A stretch of DNA of 64,000 nucleotides from Thalassovita autumnalis (GCF_001458255.1 NZ_CYSB01000039.1:1-64000), one strand, 5' to 3'. Shown: positions 9,101 to 19,153, numbered from the stretch's first letter. Numbers and translations are program-made. The notes: a model not told the origin generated them from the sequence alone.

Positions 9101-10029
9101 TGGCTGTTCTTCTGATTGCTGAAGTTGCAAACGGTGCACTGGCCGTTGATGCGACCGCCAAAGCCCTGACCGCCGCCAAGGCCCTGGGTGACGTAACCGT
9201 TCTGTGCGCTGGCGCAGGCTGCAACGGCGCCGCCGAAGCCGCCGCCAAGCTGGATGGCGTTTCCAAAGTGCTTTGCGCCGATGACGCGGCCTATGGCAAC
9301 GGTCTGGCCGAACCGATTGGTGATCTGGTTGTGTCGCTGGCTGGCGATTATAGCCACATCGTTGCGCCCTCGACCGCGGCTGCGAAAAACCTGCTGCCGC
9401 GCGTGGCTGCCCTGCTGGACGTGATGGTCCTGTCGGACGTCACCGCCGTTGTGGACGCGGACACGTTTGAGCGCCCGATCTACGCTGGCAACGCGATCCA
9501 GACCGTCAAATCCTCGGATGCGACCAAGGTTCTGACCGTGCGGACCTCGACCTTTGATGCCGCTGGCGAAGGTGGTTCGGCTGCTGTCGAATCCATCGCT
9601 GCAGCTGGCAACCCCGGCCTGTCCGAATGGGTTGAAGACAAGGTTGCCGAAAGCGACCGTCCCGAGTTGACCTCGGCCGGTGTGGTTGTTTCCGGTGGTC
9701 GTGGCGTTGGTTCCGAAGAGGACTTCGCCCTGATCGAGAAACTGGCTGACAAGCTGGGCGCCGCTGTTGGCGCATCGCGTGCCGCAGTCGACTCGGGCTA
9801 TGCCCCGAACGACTGGCAGGTGGGCCAGACCGGCAAGGTGGTGGCACCGGATCTCTATATCGCTGTGGGTATCTCGGGCGCGATCCAGCACCTGGCAGGT
9901 ATGAAAGACTCCAAGATCATCGTTGCGATCAACAAAGATGAAGAAGCACCGATCTTCCAGGTTGCTGACTTTGGTCTGGTCGCCGACCTCTTCGCGGCTG
10001 TGCCTGAACTGACCGAGAAACTCGGTTAA
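9100..10029 (+). CDS. etfA: Electron transfer flavoprotein subunit alpha
   Basis: This 309-residue partner of EtfB carries the FAD. The C-terminal FAD domain shows the ETF alpha signature around residues 253-295, with [26 protein letters not shown] and [16 protein letters not shown]. The complex shuttles electrons from beta-oxidation and amino-acid dehydrogenases to the quinone pool. The start shares one base with the etfB stop. A strong terminator follows about 50 bases after the stop, so etfBA is a two-gene unit. In many relatives a 3-hydroxybutyryl-CoA dehydrogenase gene follows; here a lipoprotein gene does. Confidence 0.97.
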   Translation: MAVLLIAEVANGALAVDATAKALTAAKALGDVTVLCAGAGCNGAAEAAAKLDGVSKVLCADDAAYGNGLAEPIGDLVVSLAGDYSHIVAPSTAAAKNLLPRVAALLDVMVLSDVTAVVDADTFERPIYAGNAIQTVKSSDATKVLTVRTSTFDAAGEGGSAAVESIAAAGNPGLSEWVEDKVAESDRPELTSAGVVVSGGRGVGSEEDFALIEKLADKLGAAVGASRAAVDSGYAPNDWQVGQTGKVVAPDLYIAVGISGAIQHLAGMKDSKIIVAINKDEEAPIFQVADFGLVADLFAAVPELTEKLG

Positions 10030-10081
10030 GTCGCACGACTTGCGAACGTTCTGGCCTGATGCCGGAACGGAATAGATCCCG

Positions 10082-10113
10082 AAACGCCCCGCATCCTCAT
10101 GCGGGGCGTTTTG
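10082..10113 (+). terminator. Intrinsic terminator of etfBA
   Basis: AAACGCCCCGCAT and ATGCGGGGCGTTT form a perfect 13-bp stem with a four-base loop (CCTC), followed by TTGTTT. It is the strongest hairpin in this part of the window. Confidence 0.92.
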
Positions 10114-10256
10114 TTTCAACACTTCACGTGATGGCGAATTTCCCTCACATGCCAGTGATATGCGCTGTAACGCCGCAGCCCACTGCCTATTTGCGCTACA
10201 CTCAAGGCGCGCTCTGCCGTTCCTGAGTACATGATTTAAGTGTGAGGAGAATTCGA

Positions 10257-10601
10257 ATGAAAGCTGTATTGATCGCCGCCCCTGCCCTTTTTCTGGTCGC
10301 AGGATGTATGACCACCGAAGGGGCCGATAGCCGACCGCAGGGCCACTCAAACGGGGTGACCATTGTCGGGGCAACGCCGCCGAATGCTCAGGCAACCGGC
10401 GCGCAGCCACGGGTCATTTCGGAACAGGAACTGCTGACATCTGCCGGGTCCGGCACCGGGACGACGGGGTCGACTGGCACGTCATCCAGCTCAACCGGTA
10501 TCTCCCGCGACAATATCGTCGGGACCGTGTCCATCCCCACCACAAACCCTGCTGGCACCGTTACCGCTGGCGATCGGGTGTTTAACCCGGCAAACCTCTA
10601 A
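10257..10601 (+). CDS. Small hypothetical lipoprotein
   Basis: This 114-residue protein has a short signal peptide with the lipobox LVAGC, so lipidation at the Cys near residue 17 is expected. The mature part is low in complexity: a Gly/Ser/Thr-rich stretch (about residues 63-82) between two short conserved-looking parts, the last being GTVTAGDRVFNPANL. GAGGAG lies eight bases before the ATG. No function is recognisable. It stands alone between the etfBA terminator and the convergent DMT transporter gene. Confidence 0.75.
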   Translation: MKAVLIAAPALFLVAGCMTTEGADSRPQGHSNGVTIVGATPPNAQATGAQPRVISEQELLTSAGSGTGTTGSTGTSSSSTGISRDNIVGTVSIPTTNPAGTVTAGDRVFNPANL

Positions 10602-10658
10602 TCCAGCTTAAGGGCGGCCCGTATTGGCAGGTCCTCCCGGGTCTTTCCAATCGGGCCG

Positions 10659-11486
10659 CTAGCCGCGTTTGGCCGCCAGGGCCACGCCCAGCAGCACAAT
10701 GCCGGTGGCCAGCAGGAATTCGAAATCCGGCCACTCCGCCAGCAATAGCGCGCCGCCTAGAATGGCCAAAACGGGCACGCTCAACTGTGCCACGGCCGCG
10801 CGTCCTGCCCCCAGTTGCGGCAGTAGCGCATACCACAGCGCATAGCCCAGCCCCGATGTCACCGCGCCCGAGGTGATCGCCAAGACAAGCGCGGGCGTGG
10901 ACATATGCCAATCCGCCCAGATCAGCGCCACCATGCCAAAGGGCACCGCCAGCACGAAGTTTGCCGCCGTATCACCCAGAGGATCCTTCGCGCCCCGGCC
11001 GATCAGCGAATACACCCCCCAGCCAACCCCCGCGAGGGCCATCATGCCAGCGGCACCGCTGGACAGTTGCGCCCCCTCCCCCGGCCACAGCAGCCAACAG
11101 AGCCCGGTCATCGCAACGCCCACGCCCAGCCAACGGGTGACCGGGATTACCTCACGCAGGACCAGTGCACCAAGGAACATCGTGACCTGCACCATCCCAA
11201 ACAACACCAGCGCCCCGGCCCCGGCATCCAGTGCCTGATAAGCCAGTGAAAACCCAAAAAGGTAGAGCAGCAGGCTCGCCACCCCAAAGGCACGGGACGG
11301 CTGCAGCCATTGCACCGTACGCGGCCGCAGCAGCACCAACAGGCCAAGCATCCCGGCCCCAGAAAGCAGACGCACAACGGCAAAGCCCAGAGCATCCGCA
11401 CCCGCCTGCACAATGCCTGCCCGGTTCAGCAATGAATTGGCCGCAAAGGCTGCCATTGTCAGGGCGACAAGCAGGAACAGCCGCAT
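10659..11486 (-). CDS. EamA-family (DMT) inner-membrane transporter
   Basis: The 275-residue protein is almost wholly hydrophobic with about ten predicted helices. They are arranged as two five-helix EamA repeats, each ending in an aromatic/Gly-rich helix (for example YLFGFSLAYQALDAG and GLGYALWYALLPQLG). EamA proteins export metabolites or amino acids using an ion gradient, and the substrate cannot be read here. Its ATG overlaps the TGA of tag by one base, so the two are co-translated, although a functional link to DNA repair is not obvious. The 58 bases after its stop separate it from the convergent lipoprotein gene. Confidence 0.88.
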   Translation of the reverse strand: MRLFLLVALTMAAFAANSLLNRAGIVQAGADALGFAVVRLLSGAGMLGLLVLLRPRTVQWLQPSRAFGVASLLLYLFGFSLAYQALDAGAGALVLFGMVQVTMFLGALVLREVIPVTRWLGVGVAMTGLCWLLWPGEGAQLSSGAAGMMALAGVGWGVYSLIGRGAKDPLGDTAANFVLAVPFGMVALIWADWHMSTPALVLAITSGAVTSGLGYALWYALLPQLGAGRAAVAQLSVPVLAILGGALLLAEWPDFEFLLATGIVLLGVALAAKRG

Positions 11487-12094
11487 CAGACGGGTTTCAC
11501 AAACTTGCGCCGCGCCTCGGCAGCTTTTTCGCGCATCGCGCAGCCTTCGGCATGGTCATTGATCAGCCCCATCGCCTGCATGAAGGCAAAAACCGTGGTT
11601 GGGCCAACGAATTTCCAACCGCGTTTTTTCAACGCTTTGGATAAAGCAACCGAGGCCGGTGAAGTGGATTGCGTCTGCGGTTCGCCCAGCTCTTCGGGGG
11701 CGGGCTCAAAGCTCCAGACAAAGGCGGCGATGGATCCGGCCTCGGCCACCAGCTCCTGCGCCCGGGCCGCGTTGTTGATCACCGCTTCGATTTTGCCACG
11801 ATGGCGTACGATGCCAGCATTGCCCAACAGACGCTCCACATCCTGCGGGCCATATCGGGCCATCTTGTTGAAATCAAACCCATCAAACGCCGCGCGGAAG
11901 TTTTCGCGCTTGTCCAAAATGGTGCGCCAGCTGAGGCCTGACTGAAAGCTTTCCAGACAAAGCTTTTCAAACAGCCGAATATCATCGCCCACCGGATAGC
12001 CCCATTCGGTGTCATGGTAGGGCAAGAACGCCTCCACCGTGCCTGCCCAGGCACAGCGATGGCGCCCATCGGGACCTTCGATCAATCGGCTCAT
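11486..12094 (-). CDS. tag: DNA-3-methyladenine glycosylase I
   Basis: The 202-residue enzyme excises 3-methyladenine from alkylated DNA in base-excision repair. Tag signatures are clear: N-terminal RCAWAG and YHDTEWGYPVGDD, then FEKLCLESFQSGLSW, and the C-terminal INDHAEGC. The Cys and His pairs in these segments are the structural zinc ligands known in E. coli Tag. The start at 12094 (MSRLIEG) has GGAGAG upstream; an 18-residue longer frame is not supported. It is the first gene of a two-gene unit with the EamA transporter. Confidence 0.94.
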   Translation of the reverse strand: MSRLIEGPDGRHRCAWAGTVEAFLPYHDTEWGYPVGDDIRLFEKLCLESFQSGLSWRTILDKRENFRAAFDGFDFNKMARYGPQDVERLLGNAGIVRHRGKIEAVINNAARAQELVAEAGSIAAFVWSFEPAPEELGEPQTQSTSPASVALSKALKKRGWKFVGPTTVFAFMQAMGLINDHAEGCAMREKAAEARRKFVKPV

Positions 12095-12172
12095 CTGTCT
12101 CTCCGTCAAACAATGACGGAACATTAACAGAACATCCGGTGAGGGCAATTCACCAATCTGTCATTCCAAACG

Positions 12173-12198
12173 AAAAGGGGCCGCCCAAAGGCGACCCC
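12173..12198 (-). terminator. Intrinsic terminator of groESL
   Basis: On the minus strand GGGGTCGCC-TTTG-GGCGGCCCC forms a 9-bp stem with one G-U pair, followed by TTTTCGTTT. It begins about 25 bases after the groEL stop. Confidence 0.85.
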
Positions 12199-12223
12199 AA
12201 TTCTTCCGGATGGAAGGCGTGAC

Positions 12224-13894
<1,671 letters not shown>

Positions 13895-13914
13895 TTAAAT
13901 TCTGTCGTCGACAA

Positions 13915-14202
13915 TCAGGCAATGATGCCCATGATGTCGGATTCTTTCATGATCAGCAGCTCTTCACCGTCGACGGTGACTTCGGTGCCGGACCATTTGC
14001 CGAACAGGATTTTGTCGCCTTCTGCAACGTCCATGGCAACGCGGTTGCCCGCATCGTCCTTGGCGCCTGCGCCAACTGCAACAACCAGGCCTTCCGCCGG
14101 CTTTTCCTTGGCGCTGTCGGGGATGATCAGCCCACCTGCGGTTTTCTCATCGCTCTCTACGCGGCGAACCAGCACGCGGTCATGAAGCGGTTTAAATGCC
14201 AT
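13915..14202 (-). CDS. groS: 10 kDa co-chaperonin GroES
   Basis: The 95-residue lid of the GroEL chamber begins [22 protein letters not shown] and contains the mobile loop around residues 16-32 that docks to GroEL. It ends in the [14 protein letters not shown] beta-barrel strand typical of the family. The ATG at 14202 follows GAGGAG at good spacing. It is first in the groES-groEL operon, behind a sigma-70-type promoter and a perfect CIRCE repeat. Confidence 0.98.
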   Translation of the reverse strand: MAFKPLHDRVLVRRVESDEKTAGGLIIPDSAKEKPAEGLVVAVGAGAKDDAGNRVAMDVAEGDKILFGKWSGTEVTVDGEELLIMKESDIMGIIA

Positions 14203-14259
14203 CTCTGAGGCTCCTCAGCTCAAAGTTTGTCCCGGTCCCCTTCTCATGAAGCAGGACCG

Positions 14260-14286
14260 TTAGCACTCACCAGTGTCGAGTGCTAA
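14260..14286 (-). promoter_or_regulatory. CIRCE operator (HrcA site) of groESL
   Basis: TTAGCACTC, nine bases, GAGTGCTAA: a perfect match to the CIRCE consensus, and one extra pair (G/C) extends it on both sides. It lies eight bases downstream of the -10 hexamer, within the expected transcribed leader. HrcA bound here would block groESL transcription until heat or folding stress releases it. No hrcA gene is in the window. Confidence 0.97.
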
Positions 14287-14294
14287 CGGAGGCA

Positions 14295-14323
14295 TAGTTA
14301 GGAATGGGTCCAAGGGGAGTCAA
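14295..14323 (-). promoter_or_regulatory. Sigma-70-type promoter of groESL
   Basis: On the minus strand TTGACT (14323-14318) and TAACTA (14300-14295) are separated by exactly 17 bases, directly upstream of the CIRCE repeat. This is the usual arrangement for a housekeeping promoter repressed by HrcA; I do not see a sigma-32 motif as good as this one. Confidence 0.8.
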
Positions 14324-14361
14324 CAGTTTGTGAGGCGATTTTTTTGACAGGGCTGAGGCGA

Positions 14362-14841
14362 ATGGTTTACTTAAAACCAAGCCGCATTTGCGTTGACAGT
14401 TTGTCTTTGGTGAAAGTTAGAACTTTGTCTCAGCGAGACGACCTCCCCTTCACTCCGGGCCAAGCCCACAGCTACCGATGGTTCATCGATGAGCTTGCCG
14501 CAGTCGCGAGAAACTCAGTTCTATCTCGCCGCATCCAAAGAAATGGCCATCCGGTGCGGAATGCAGATCCCGAAGGCTTACCCCTCTCTGAGGGTGAAAC
14601 AGCACTGCGCGATCTCTTTTTATCGCTCACACCTGCGCAACGCCGAATTCTAACCGCGTTGATCGAACAATCTCGCCAATCTGCGGCACATGACCTCGCC
14701 GTATTTTTGGAAGATCAGATTGAATCGGGAAAGGTTGCTCTGTCCATAGATGGCGCTCCGCTAGCAGAAAGCCCATACAGCGGCTATGCCTTTGATCTGA
14801 CGTGCAGGCTAGCCGGTGATGATTGGCCGGAGCTGCCCTGA
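14362..14841 (+). CDS. DUF6547-like hypothetical protein
   Basis: The frame encodes up to 159 residues. The core from about residue 38 (YRWFIDELAAVARNSVLSRRIQRN) through TPAQRRILTALIEQSRQSAAHDLAVFLED to the final CRLAGDDWPELP resembles, from memory, the DUF6547 family, whose function is unknown. The true start is uncertain: the ATG at 14362 has only a weak GAGG, and the first 35 residues look unlike the rest, so a later start is possible. The gene is visibly more AT-rich than its neighbours, which suggests later acquisition. Its stop is one base from the stop of the convergent DUF2161 gene. Confidence 0.65.
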   Translation: MVYLKPSRICVDSLSLVKVRTLSQRDDLPFTPGQAHSYRWFIDELAAVARNSVLSRRIQRNGHPVRNADPEGLPLSEGETALRDLFLSLTPAQRRILTALIEQSRQSAAHDLAVFLEDQIESGKVALSIDGAPLAESPYSGYAFDLTCRLAGDDWPELP

Positions 14842-14842
14842 A

Positions 14843-15493
14843 CTACCCCACAACTTCCCGCCCCGCCTCTGTCAACGCATAGATGCCTTTTTCCACCCGT
14901 TCGAACCAGCCGTAGTGATTATCGGCCATGATCCGGGTGGCGCGGGTCACCTCGGCGCCTTTGGCAACCAGCGCGCCTTTGGTCGGGCCGTGTTCGGCCA
15001 GATAGGCGGCGCAACGCAGCGCCTCTTGCCGGTAGGAGGTCACAAGGCCAGCTCGGGTAGCACCGCCTTGGTTTGGGTCCCCTTCGCGGCGCTCAAATTC
15101 CGCCATCAGCGTAGTTTTACGCCGTTTCACTTTGCGCGGCTGAAACGGGGCTGGATCGTGATGCACCTGCACTGCGCCCTCGGGTGAGATGCTGATCACC
15201 CCAAGCCCCAGACGTTTGCAAAGCCCCAGATTGCCCTTGAACGCCTTATAGCCGGGCCGCCCCTTCCAGCGCGGCACCGCCAGATAGACCTGATCCGTCA
15301 CCCGCTGCCGGGCAACGCCTTGCTGCAGCAAGGTCAGCGAAAACCCTGTTTTCAGTTCAACAATCACTGGGGGTTCATCGCCGCGCAGGGCAACCACATC
15401 CGCCGCGCCAATCTCAGCCTTAACCTTATAGCCCAACGCCTCAAAAAACGCTTTGACGGGCGGGTACAGGTCGGTCTCGGAGATTTTGCTCAT
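14843..15493 (-). CDS. DUF2161 family protein, PD-(D/E)XK nuclease-like
   Basis: The 216-residue protein matches the DUF2161 family (PF09929). In its first third it has a glutamate (YKVKAEIGAADVVAL), an aspartate and then VIVELKTG, which together form a PD-(D/E)XK nuclease core (E...D...ExK). The second half is basic (RKVKRRKT) and ends in a winged-helix-like region. A role in DNA or RNA cleavage is a prediction for the family, not shown. The start at 15493 (MSKISETDLYPP) is preferred over a frame 25 residues longer. It is single in its unit, convergent with the DUF6547-like gene and divergent from the TraB/GumN gene. Confidence 0.8.
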   Translation of the reverse strand: MSKISETDLYPPVKAFFEALGYKVKAEIGAADVVALRGDEPPVIVELKTGFSLTLLQQGVARQRVTDQVYLAVPRWKGRPGYKAFKGNLGLCKRLGLGVISISPEGAVQVHHDPAPFQPRKVKRRKTTLMAEFERREGDPNQGGATRAGLVTSYRQEALRCAAYLAEHGPTKGALVAKGAEVTRATRIMADNHYGWFERVEKGIYALTEAGREVVG

Positions 15494-15592
15494 GTGGATT
15501 TCTAGATCGGTTTGACGCGGTGACCAACCCCTGCTTGCACGCGCGATTGGATCGGCTATCGTGACCACAATTAGTTAACCTAAAGGTGTGTC

Positions 15593-16594
15593 GTGATCCG
15601 CATTTTCCTCTCCACCCTGTTGGTCTGCTTTGCCAATCTGGCCCATGCACTCTGCAACGAAGAGGCCACCCTGCCGGCAGATGTATTGCAACGGTTGCGC
15701 GCAGAAGCGGCGCAGCATCCGTTCCATCAGGGCAACCTGTGGCAGGTCGAAAAGGACGGCATCACCTCATACCTCTTTGGCACCATGCACCTTCATGATC
15801 CCCGCCACGCGGGCTCGATGGCGCGGTTGAAACCGCTGATCGCGGCCTCAGACACCGTATTGGTTGAGATCACCAAAGCGGGGGAAGCGGAGCTGCAGAA
15901 AGAACTGATCGGCGATCCCAACCGCTACCTGATCACCGAAGGCGACAGTTTGATGGACCGTCTGGGCCCGGAAGCCTGGGACAAGCTGACCGTACAGCTG
16001 GATGGCCGCGGTATCCCGCCCTTTATGGCGGCGAAGTTCCAGCCCTGGTTCCTGGGCTTTTCCATGATGCTGCCGAAATGCGCGATGGAGGATCTGCAGG
16101 CGGGACGTTTTGGCATCGATAAGGCGATTGAGGCTGAAGCGGTCGCAATCGGGAGGCCGGTGGGCGGCCTTGATGATGTGGCGGCGCTGATCGCCTATTT
16201 TGCCAAAGATCCGCTGGATCAGCAGGTTGAGGAACTGCGTTGGAGCCTGATGCTGGATCTGCCGATGGATCCCGGCAGCGCAGGGCTGAGCAATTTCTAT
16301 TTCGCCGAGGAAACGCAGCTGGCTTGGCACTATAGCCTTTATGAGGTTGAGCGCGTGACCGCGGACCTTGCCCAAGCGGATCAGGACAGGCTGACGGCGC
16401 TGGTATCCGAAATGCTGGACGACCTGATATCAGGTCGCAATCAGCAATGGATGGAGCAGCTGTTGCCAACGCTCAACCAGACCCGCAGCTTCGTGGCCGT
16501 CGGCGCGCTGCACCTGCCGGGGGAACAGGGGCTGTTGAACCTGTTGCATCAAGAGGGGTTCTCGGTGACCGCGCTGTCGATGGATCAGCGCTAA
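15593..16594 (+). CDS. TraB/GumN family protein
   Basis: The 333-residue protein has an N-terminal signal peptide (about residues 1-19, ending AHA) and so is exported. The mature part fits the TraB/GumN family (PF01963): SYLFGTMHLHDPR near the N terminus, the paired glutamate motif in DTVLVEITKAGEAE, and a C-terminal RSFVAVGALHLPGEQGLLNLL. Related TIKI proteins are metalloproteases, so the GTMH and GALH motifs may hold a metal site. The bacterial substrate is unknown. Translation starts at a GTG preceded by AAAGGTG. It is followed by a weak stem-loop and then ppaC. Confidence 0.87.
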   Translation: MIRIFLSTLLVCFANLAHALCNEEATLPADVLQRLRAEAAQHPFHQGNLWQVEKDGITSYLFGTMHLHDPRHAGSMARLKPLIAASDTVLVEITKAGEAELQKELIGDPNRYLITEGDSLMDRLGPEAWDKLTVQLDGRGIPPFMAAKFQPWFLGFSMMLPKCAMEDLQAGRFGIDKAIEAEAVAIGRPVGGLDDVAALIAYFAKDPLDQQVEELRWSLMLDLPMDPGSAGLSNFYFAEETQLAWHYSLYEVERVTADLAQADQDRLTALVSEMLDDLISGRNQQWMEQLLPTLNQTRSFVAVGALHLPGEQGLLNLLHQEGFSVTALSMDQR

Positions 16595-16623
16595 TGCCAC
16601 AGCCCCAATGGAGCGGCATTTTG
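16593..16623 (+). terminator. Possible weak terminator after the TraB/GumN gene
   Basis: AATGCC and GGCATT pair across 16 bases and are followed by TTTT. The stem is short and the loop long, so efficiency is doubtful; it starts inside the stop codon. Confidence 0.35.
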
Positions 16624-16699
16624 GATTGGTGACAAACCTAATGGTCGCGCCTATAAGCCCGGCCAAGCCTCTGATATTTAGATTCTCAAGGATCCTCCT

Positions 16700-17620
16700 A
16701 TGACCACCCAGGTTTTTGGCCACAAATCCCCCGACACTGACTCCACCGGCTCGCCCATCGTTTGGGCCTGGTATCTGAACGAAGTCAAAGGCGTTGCTGC
16801 CGCCCCGAAACTGCTGGGCGAACCCAACACCGAAGCGCTGTTCATGCTGGACCGCTGGAACCTCGACAAACCGGAAATCATCGACGGTGTTGAAGCTGGC
16901 GCCCCGGTTGTCATCGTGGACACCAACAACCCCGCTGAACTGCCCGAGGGCATCAATGACGCGGACATCACCGCGATCATCGACCACCACAAGCTGGTGG
17001 GCGGTCTGGAAACCAAAGGCCCGATCGATATCACCATCCGCCCGCTGGCTTGCACCGCAACCATCATGTACGATCTGATGGGCGAAGATGCCGCCAAGAT
17101 GCCCGAAGCCGTCAAAGGCGCAGCCCTGACATGCATCCTGTCGGACACGCTGGAATTCCGTTCGCCCACCACCACCGACCGGGACCGCGAAGTTGTTGCC
17201 GCACTGGCCGCAGATCTGGGCGTGGACGTTCCGGCCTACGCGGCTGAGATGTTCGCCGCTAAGTCCGATGTTTCGGCCTTCTCGGATGCCGAGCTGATCC
17301 GCATGGACTCGAAAGAATACGAAGTTGACGGCACCAAGTTCCGCGTCTCGGTTCTGGAAACCACCGCACCGGAAATCCCGCTGGGCCGCAAAGACAGCCT
17401 GATGGAGACCTACAAAACCGTTCAGGCCGAAGATGGCGTGGATGAGGTTCTTCTGTTTGTTGTCGATATCCTGAAAGAAGAAGCCACCCTTCTGGTGCCG
17501 AACGATCTGGTCAAAGGTGTTGCCGAGAAGAGCTTCGGCGCCACCGTGGAGGGCGATCTGGTTGTCCTGCCCGGCATCATGAGCCGCAAAAAGCAGATCA
17601 TCCCGAACCTCAAGGTCTGA
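16700..17620 (+). CDS. ppaC: Manganese-dependent inorganic pyrophosphatase (family II)
   Basis: The 306-residue cytoplasmic enzyme splits pyrophosphate to phosphate and so pulls biosynthetic reactions forward. It belongs to the DHH superfamily: the metal ligands are seen in GHKSPDTDS (His8, Asp12, Asp14), VDTNN (about 74) and DHHK (about 96). The C-terminal DHHA2 domain carries the substrate-binding SRKKQ near the end. This is the Mn/Co-activated family II, unrelated to the family I enzyme (Ppa) of most proteobacteria. Codon use is strongly biased, as in highly expressed genes, so it is likely the main pyrophosphatase. It is a single-gene unit ending in a clear terminator. Confidence 0.95.
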   Translation: MTTQVFGHKSPDTDSTGSPIVWAWYLNEVKGVAAAPKLLGEPNTEALFMLDRWNLDKPEIIDGVEAGAPVVIVDTNNPAELPEGINDADITAIIDHHKLVGGLETKGPIDITIRPLACTATIMYDLMGEDAAKMPEAVKGAALTCILSDTLEFRSPTTTDRDREVVAALAADLGVDVPAYAAEMFAAKSDVSAFSDAELIRMDSKEYEVDGTKFRVSVLETTAPEIPLGRKDSLMETYKTVQAEDGVDEVLLFVVDILKEEATLLVPNDLVKGVAEKSFGATVEGDLVVLPGIMSRKKQIIPNLKV

Positions 17621-17653
17621 TCACCTGCCTCAGCAGAGATACAGTAAAAATAC

Positions 17654-17677
17654 GGGCGCCCTTCGGGGCGCCTTTTT
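17654..17677 (+). terminator. Intrinsic terminator of ppaC
   Basis: GGCGCCC-TTCG-GGGCGCC, a 7-bp stem closed by a stable UUCG tetraloop, followed by TTTTT. It lies 34 bases after the ppaC stop. Confidence 0.92.
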
Positions 17678-17800
17678 CTTTTGTTTTCAGCTGGATAAAT
17701 CACATCACTGCGCGGACATGTAATCGCTTACACAGCTTATTTCTATAGTTCTGCGCCCTGCTGCCGTTAGCGAACGAAAGAACGTCCAACAGCATCGGTG

Positions 17801-18631
17801 ATGATTATGACCCCCAAATCTGTCCTCCTCGCATTGGCCATCTCCTCGATCGCCACCTTCGGTCACACCCAGGAAACCGTCACTTTCCAAGCCTCGCCCA
17901 TTGAGCCCACTGCCTTCAAAGTGAAGCGCGCCAAGGCAACAGGGATTGAACTGAAGGCCACCCCCGGGATCGAACTGTCGGGCCAGTTTTTTGCCTCCTC
18001 CGCGGGTGGAAAATCCCCGGCGGTGGTGATCTTGGTAAGCGGTGACGGGCTGCAGGACTCGCATCTGAATTGGGCCGCGCATCTGGCCGAACAGGGCTAC
18101 GCGGCGCTGGTGGTTGATAGCTTTGGGTCCCGCGGCGGGTTCAACGCGATGGACACCGCAGGCGTCGACTACAACGACGATGCCGTCAGCGGCTACCGTT
18201 ACCTCAGCAACCGCGATGATGTAGACGCCAGCCGGATCGCCGTGCTTGGCTTCTCCACCGGTGGGGCGCAGGTGATGTCTGTCACCAATGAGGCCACGGC
18301 GCGCATCCCGGACAGCTTCACCCCCTATGCAGCCGTCTCGCTTTACCCGATCTGCCCGCCCGATGGCGTCAACAAATGGCCGCTGCTGATTGTGGCCGGT
18401 GACGCGGATCAGATGATTTCCCTCTCCAGTTGTACCGCCCATGTGGAAAACAGCCAGTCGCAAAATCACCCGGCCCAGCTGGAAGTCTACCCCGGCGCAA
18501 CGCATTTCTTTGACAACCCGATGTATGCCGCTGACGGCGATCTGGGCATGCTGGGCTTTGACTACAGCGAAGCCGGCCATCAGGAAGCACTGGCACGGGT
18601 GGTCGACTACCTGAACACCGTGGGCAGCTAA
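17801..18631 (+). CDS. Dienelactone hydrolase-like alpha/beta hydrolase, exported
   Basis: The 276-residue protein starts with a signal peptide (to about residue 24, GHTQ). It has the alpha/beta-hydrolase layout: a strand with VVILVSGDGLQD, the nucleophile elbow GFSTGG, an acid in VAGDADQM, and the catalytic His in YPGATHFFDNP. The order and spacing fit the dienelactone hydrolase family, but the classical DLH cysteine is a serine here. It is therefore probably a periplasmic esterase or peptidase of unknown substrate. The start may be at 17801 or 17807, and neither has a strong ribosome site. It ends in a good terminator. Confidence 0.83.
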   Translation: MIMTPKSVLLALAISSIATFGHTQETVTFQASPIEPTAFKVKRAKATGIELKATPGIELSGQFFASSAGGKSPAVVILVSGDGLQDSHLNWAAHLAEQGYAALVVDSFGSRGGFNAMDTAGVDYNDDAVSGYRYLSNRDDVDASRIAVLGFSTGGAQVMSVTNEATARIPDSFTPYAAVSLYPICPPDGVNKWPLLIVAGDADQMISLSSCTAHVENSQSQNHPAQLEVYPGATHFFDNPMYAADGDLGMLGFDYSEAGHQEALARVVDYLNTVGS

Positions 18632-18653
18632 CAACCGCCACCGCAACACACCA

Positions 18654-18678
18654 AGGGCGCCGGATCGGCGCCCTTTTT
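18654..18678 (+). terminator. Intrinsic terminator after the dienelactone hydrolase-like gene
   Basis: GGGCGCCG-GAT-CGGCGCCC, an 8-bp stem with a three-base loop, followed by TTTTTCTTT. It starts about 23 bases after the stop. Confidence 0.92.
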
Positions 18679-18691
18679 CTTTGCGCCACCG

Positions 18692-19093
18692 TCAACCCAG
18701 CGGCGGCAGCCCCTCAAATTGCGGCAGATCTTCGGGGATTTGGTGAAACGGTTGTTTCTCCCCCACAAAGATTGCCGCGCGGGGCGCTTTGAAATCCTCA
18801 GGCGCGTCCAATGTGCCCACCTTGATCATCACCAGCGCCATCCCCTTGCGGCGGCTGACCAACTGGGTGCCACAGGTGGCGCAGAAATCCCGCGTGGCCT
18901 TAGCATCCACATCGCGGGTGAACTGGGCGGGTGTGCCAGCTGTGTAGCGAAACCCAGCCTCGGGCACAGCCATGAACAGGTTTGGTGCGCCCCCGGCATA
19001 ATGTGTACAGGCCCGGCAATGGCATTGTGCCTTAAAAACCGGTTTGCCCGAAACCTCATAGCGCAGCGCGCCGCAATAACATCCACCTTGCAT
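18692..19093 (-). CDS. GFA family zinc protein
   Basis: The 133-residue protein belongs to the GFA (Mss4-like fold) family named after glutathione-dependent formaldehyde-activating enzyme. The zinc-binding cysteines are all present: CYCGALRYEV at residues 5-14, CHCRACTH at about 24-31 and FCATCGTQL near 73. Most family members lack proven activity on formaldehyde-glutathione adducts, so the function is open. It is divergent from the GlxA-type regulator, with a 111-base gap holding an inverted repeat, which makes regulation by that neighbour plausible. Its 3' end faces the terminator of the dienelactone hydrolase-like gene. Confidence 0.88.
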   Translation of the reverse strand: MQGGCYCGALRYEVSGKPVFKAQCHCRACTHYAGGAPNLFMAVPEAGFRYTAGTPAQFTRDVDAKATRDFCATCGTQLVSRRKGMALVMIKVGTLDAPEDFKAPRAAIFVGEKQPFHQIPEDLPQFEGLPPLG

Positions 19094-19153
19094 TTCTGCC
19101 TCCTGTCTTTGGATTCAGCGGCAGGCTGGACGGGCGGCAGGCAAAACGATAGC

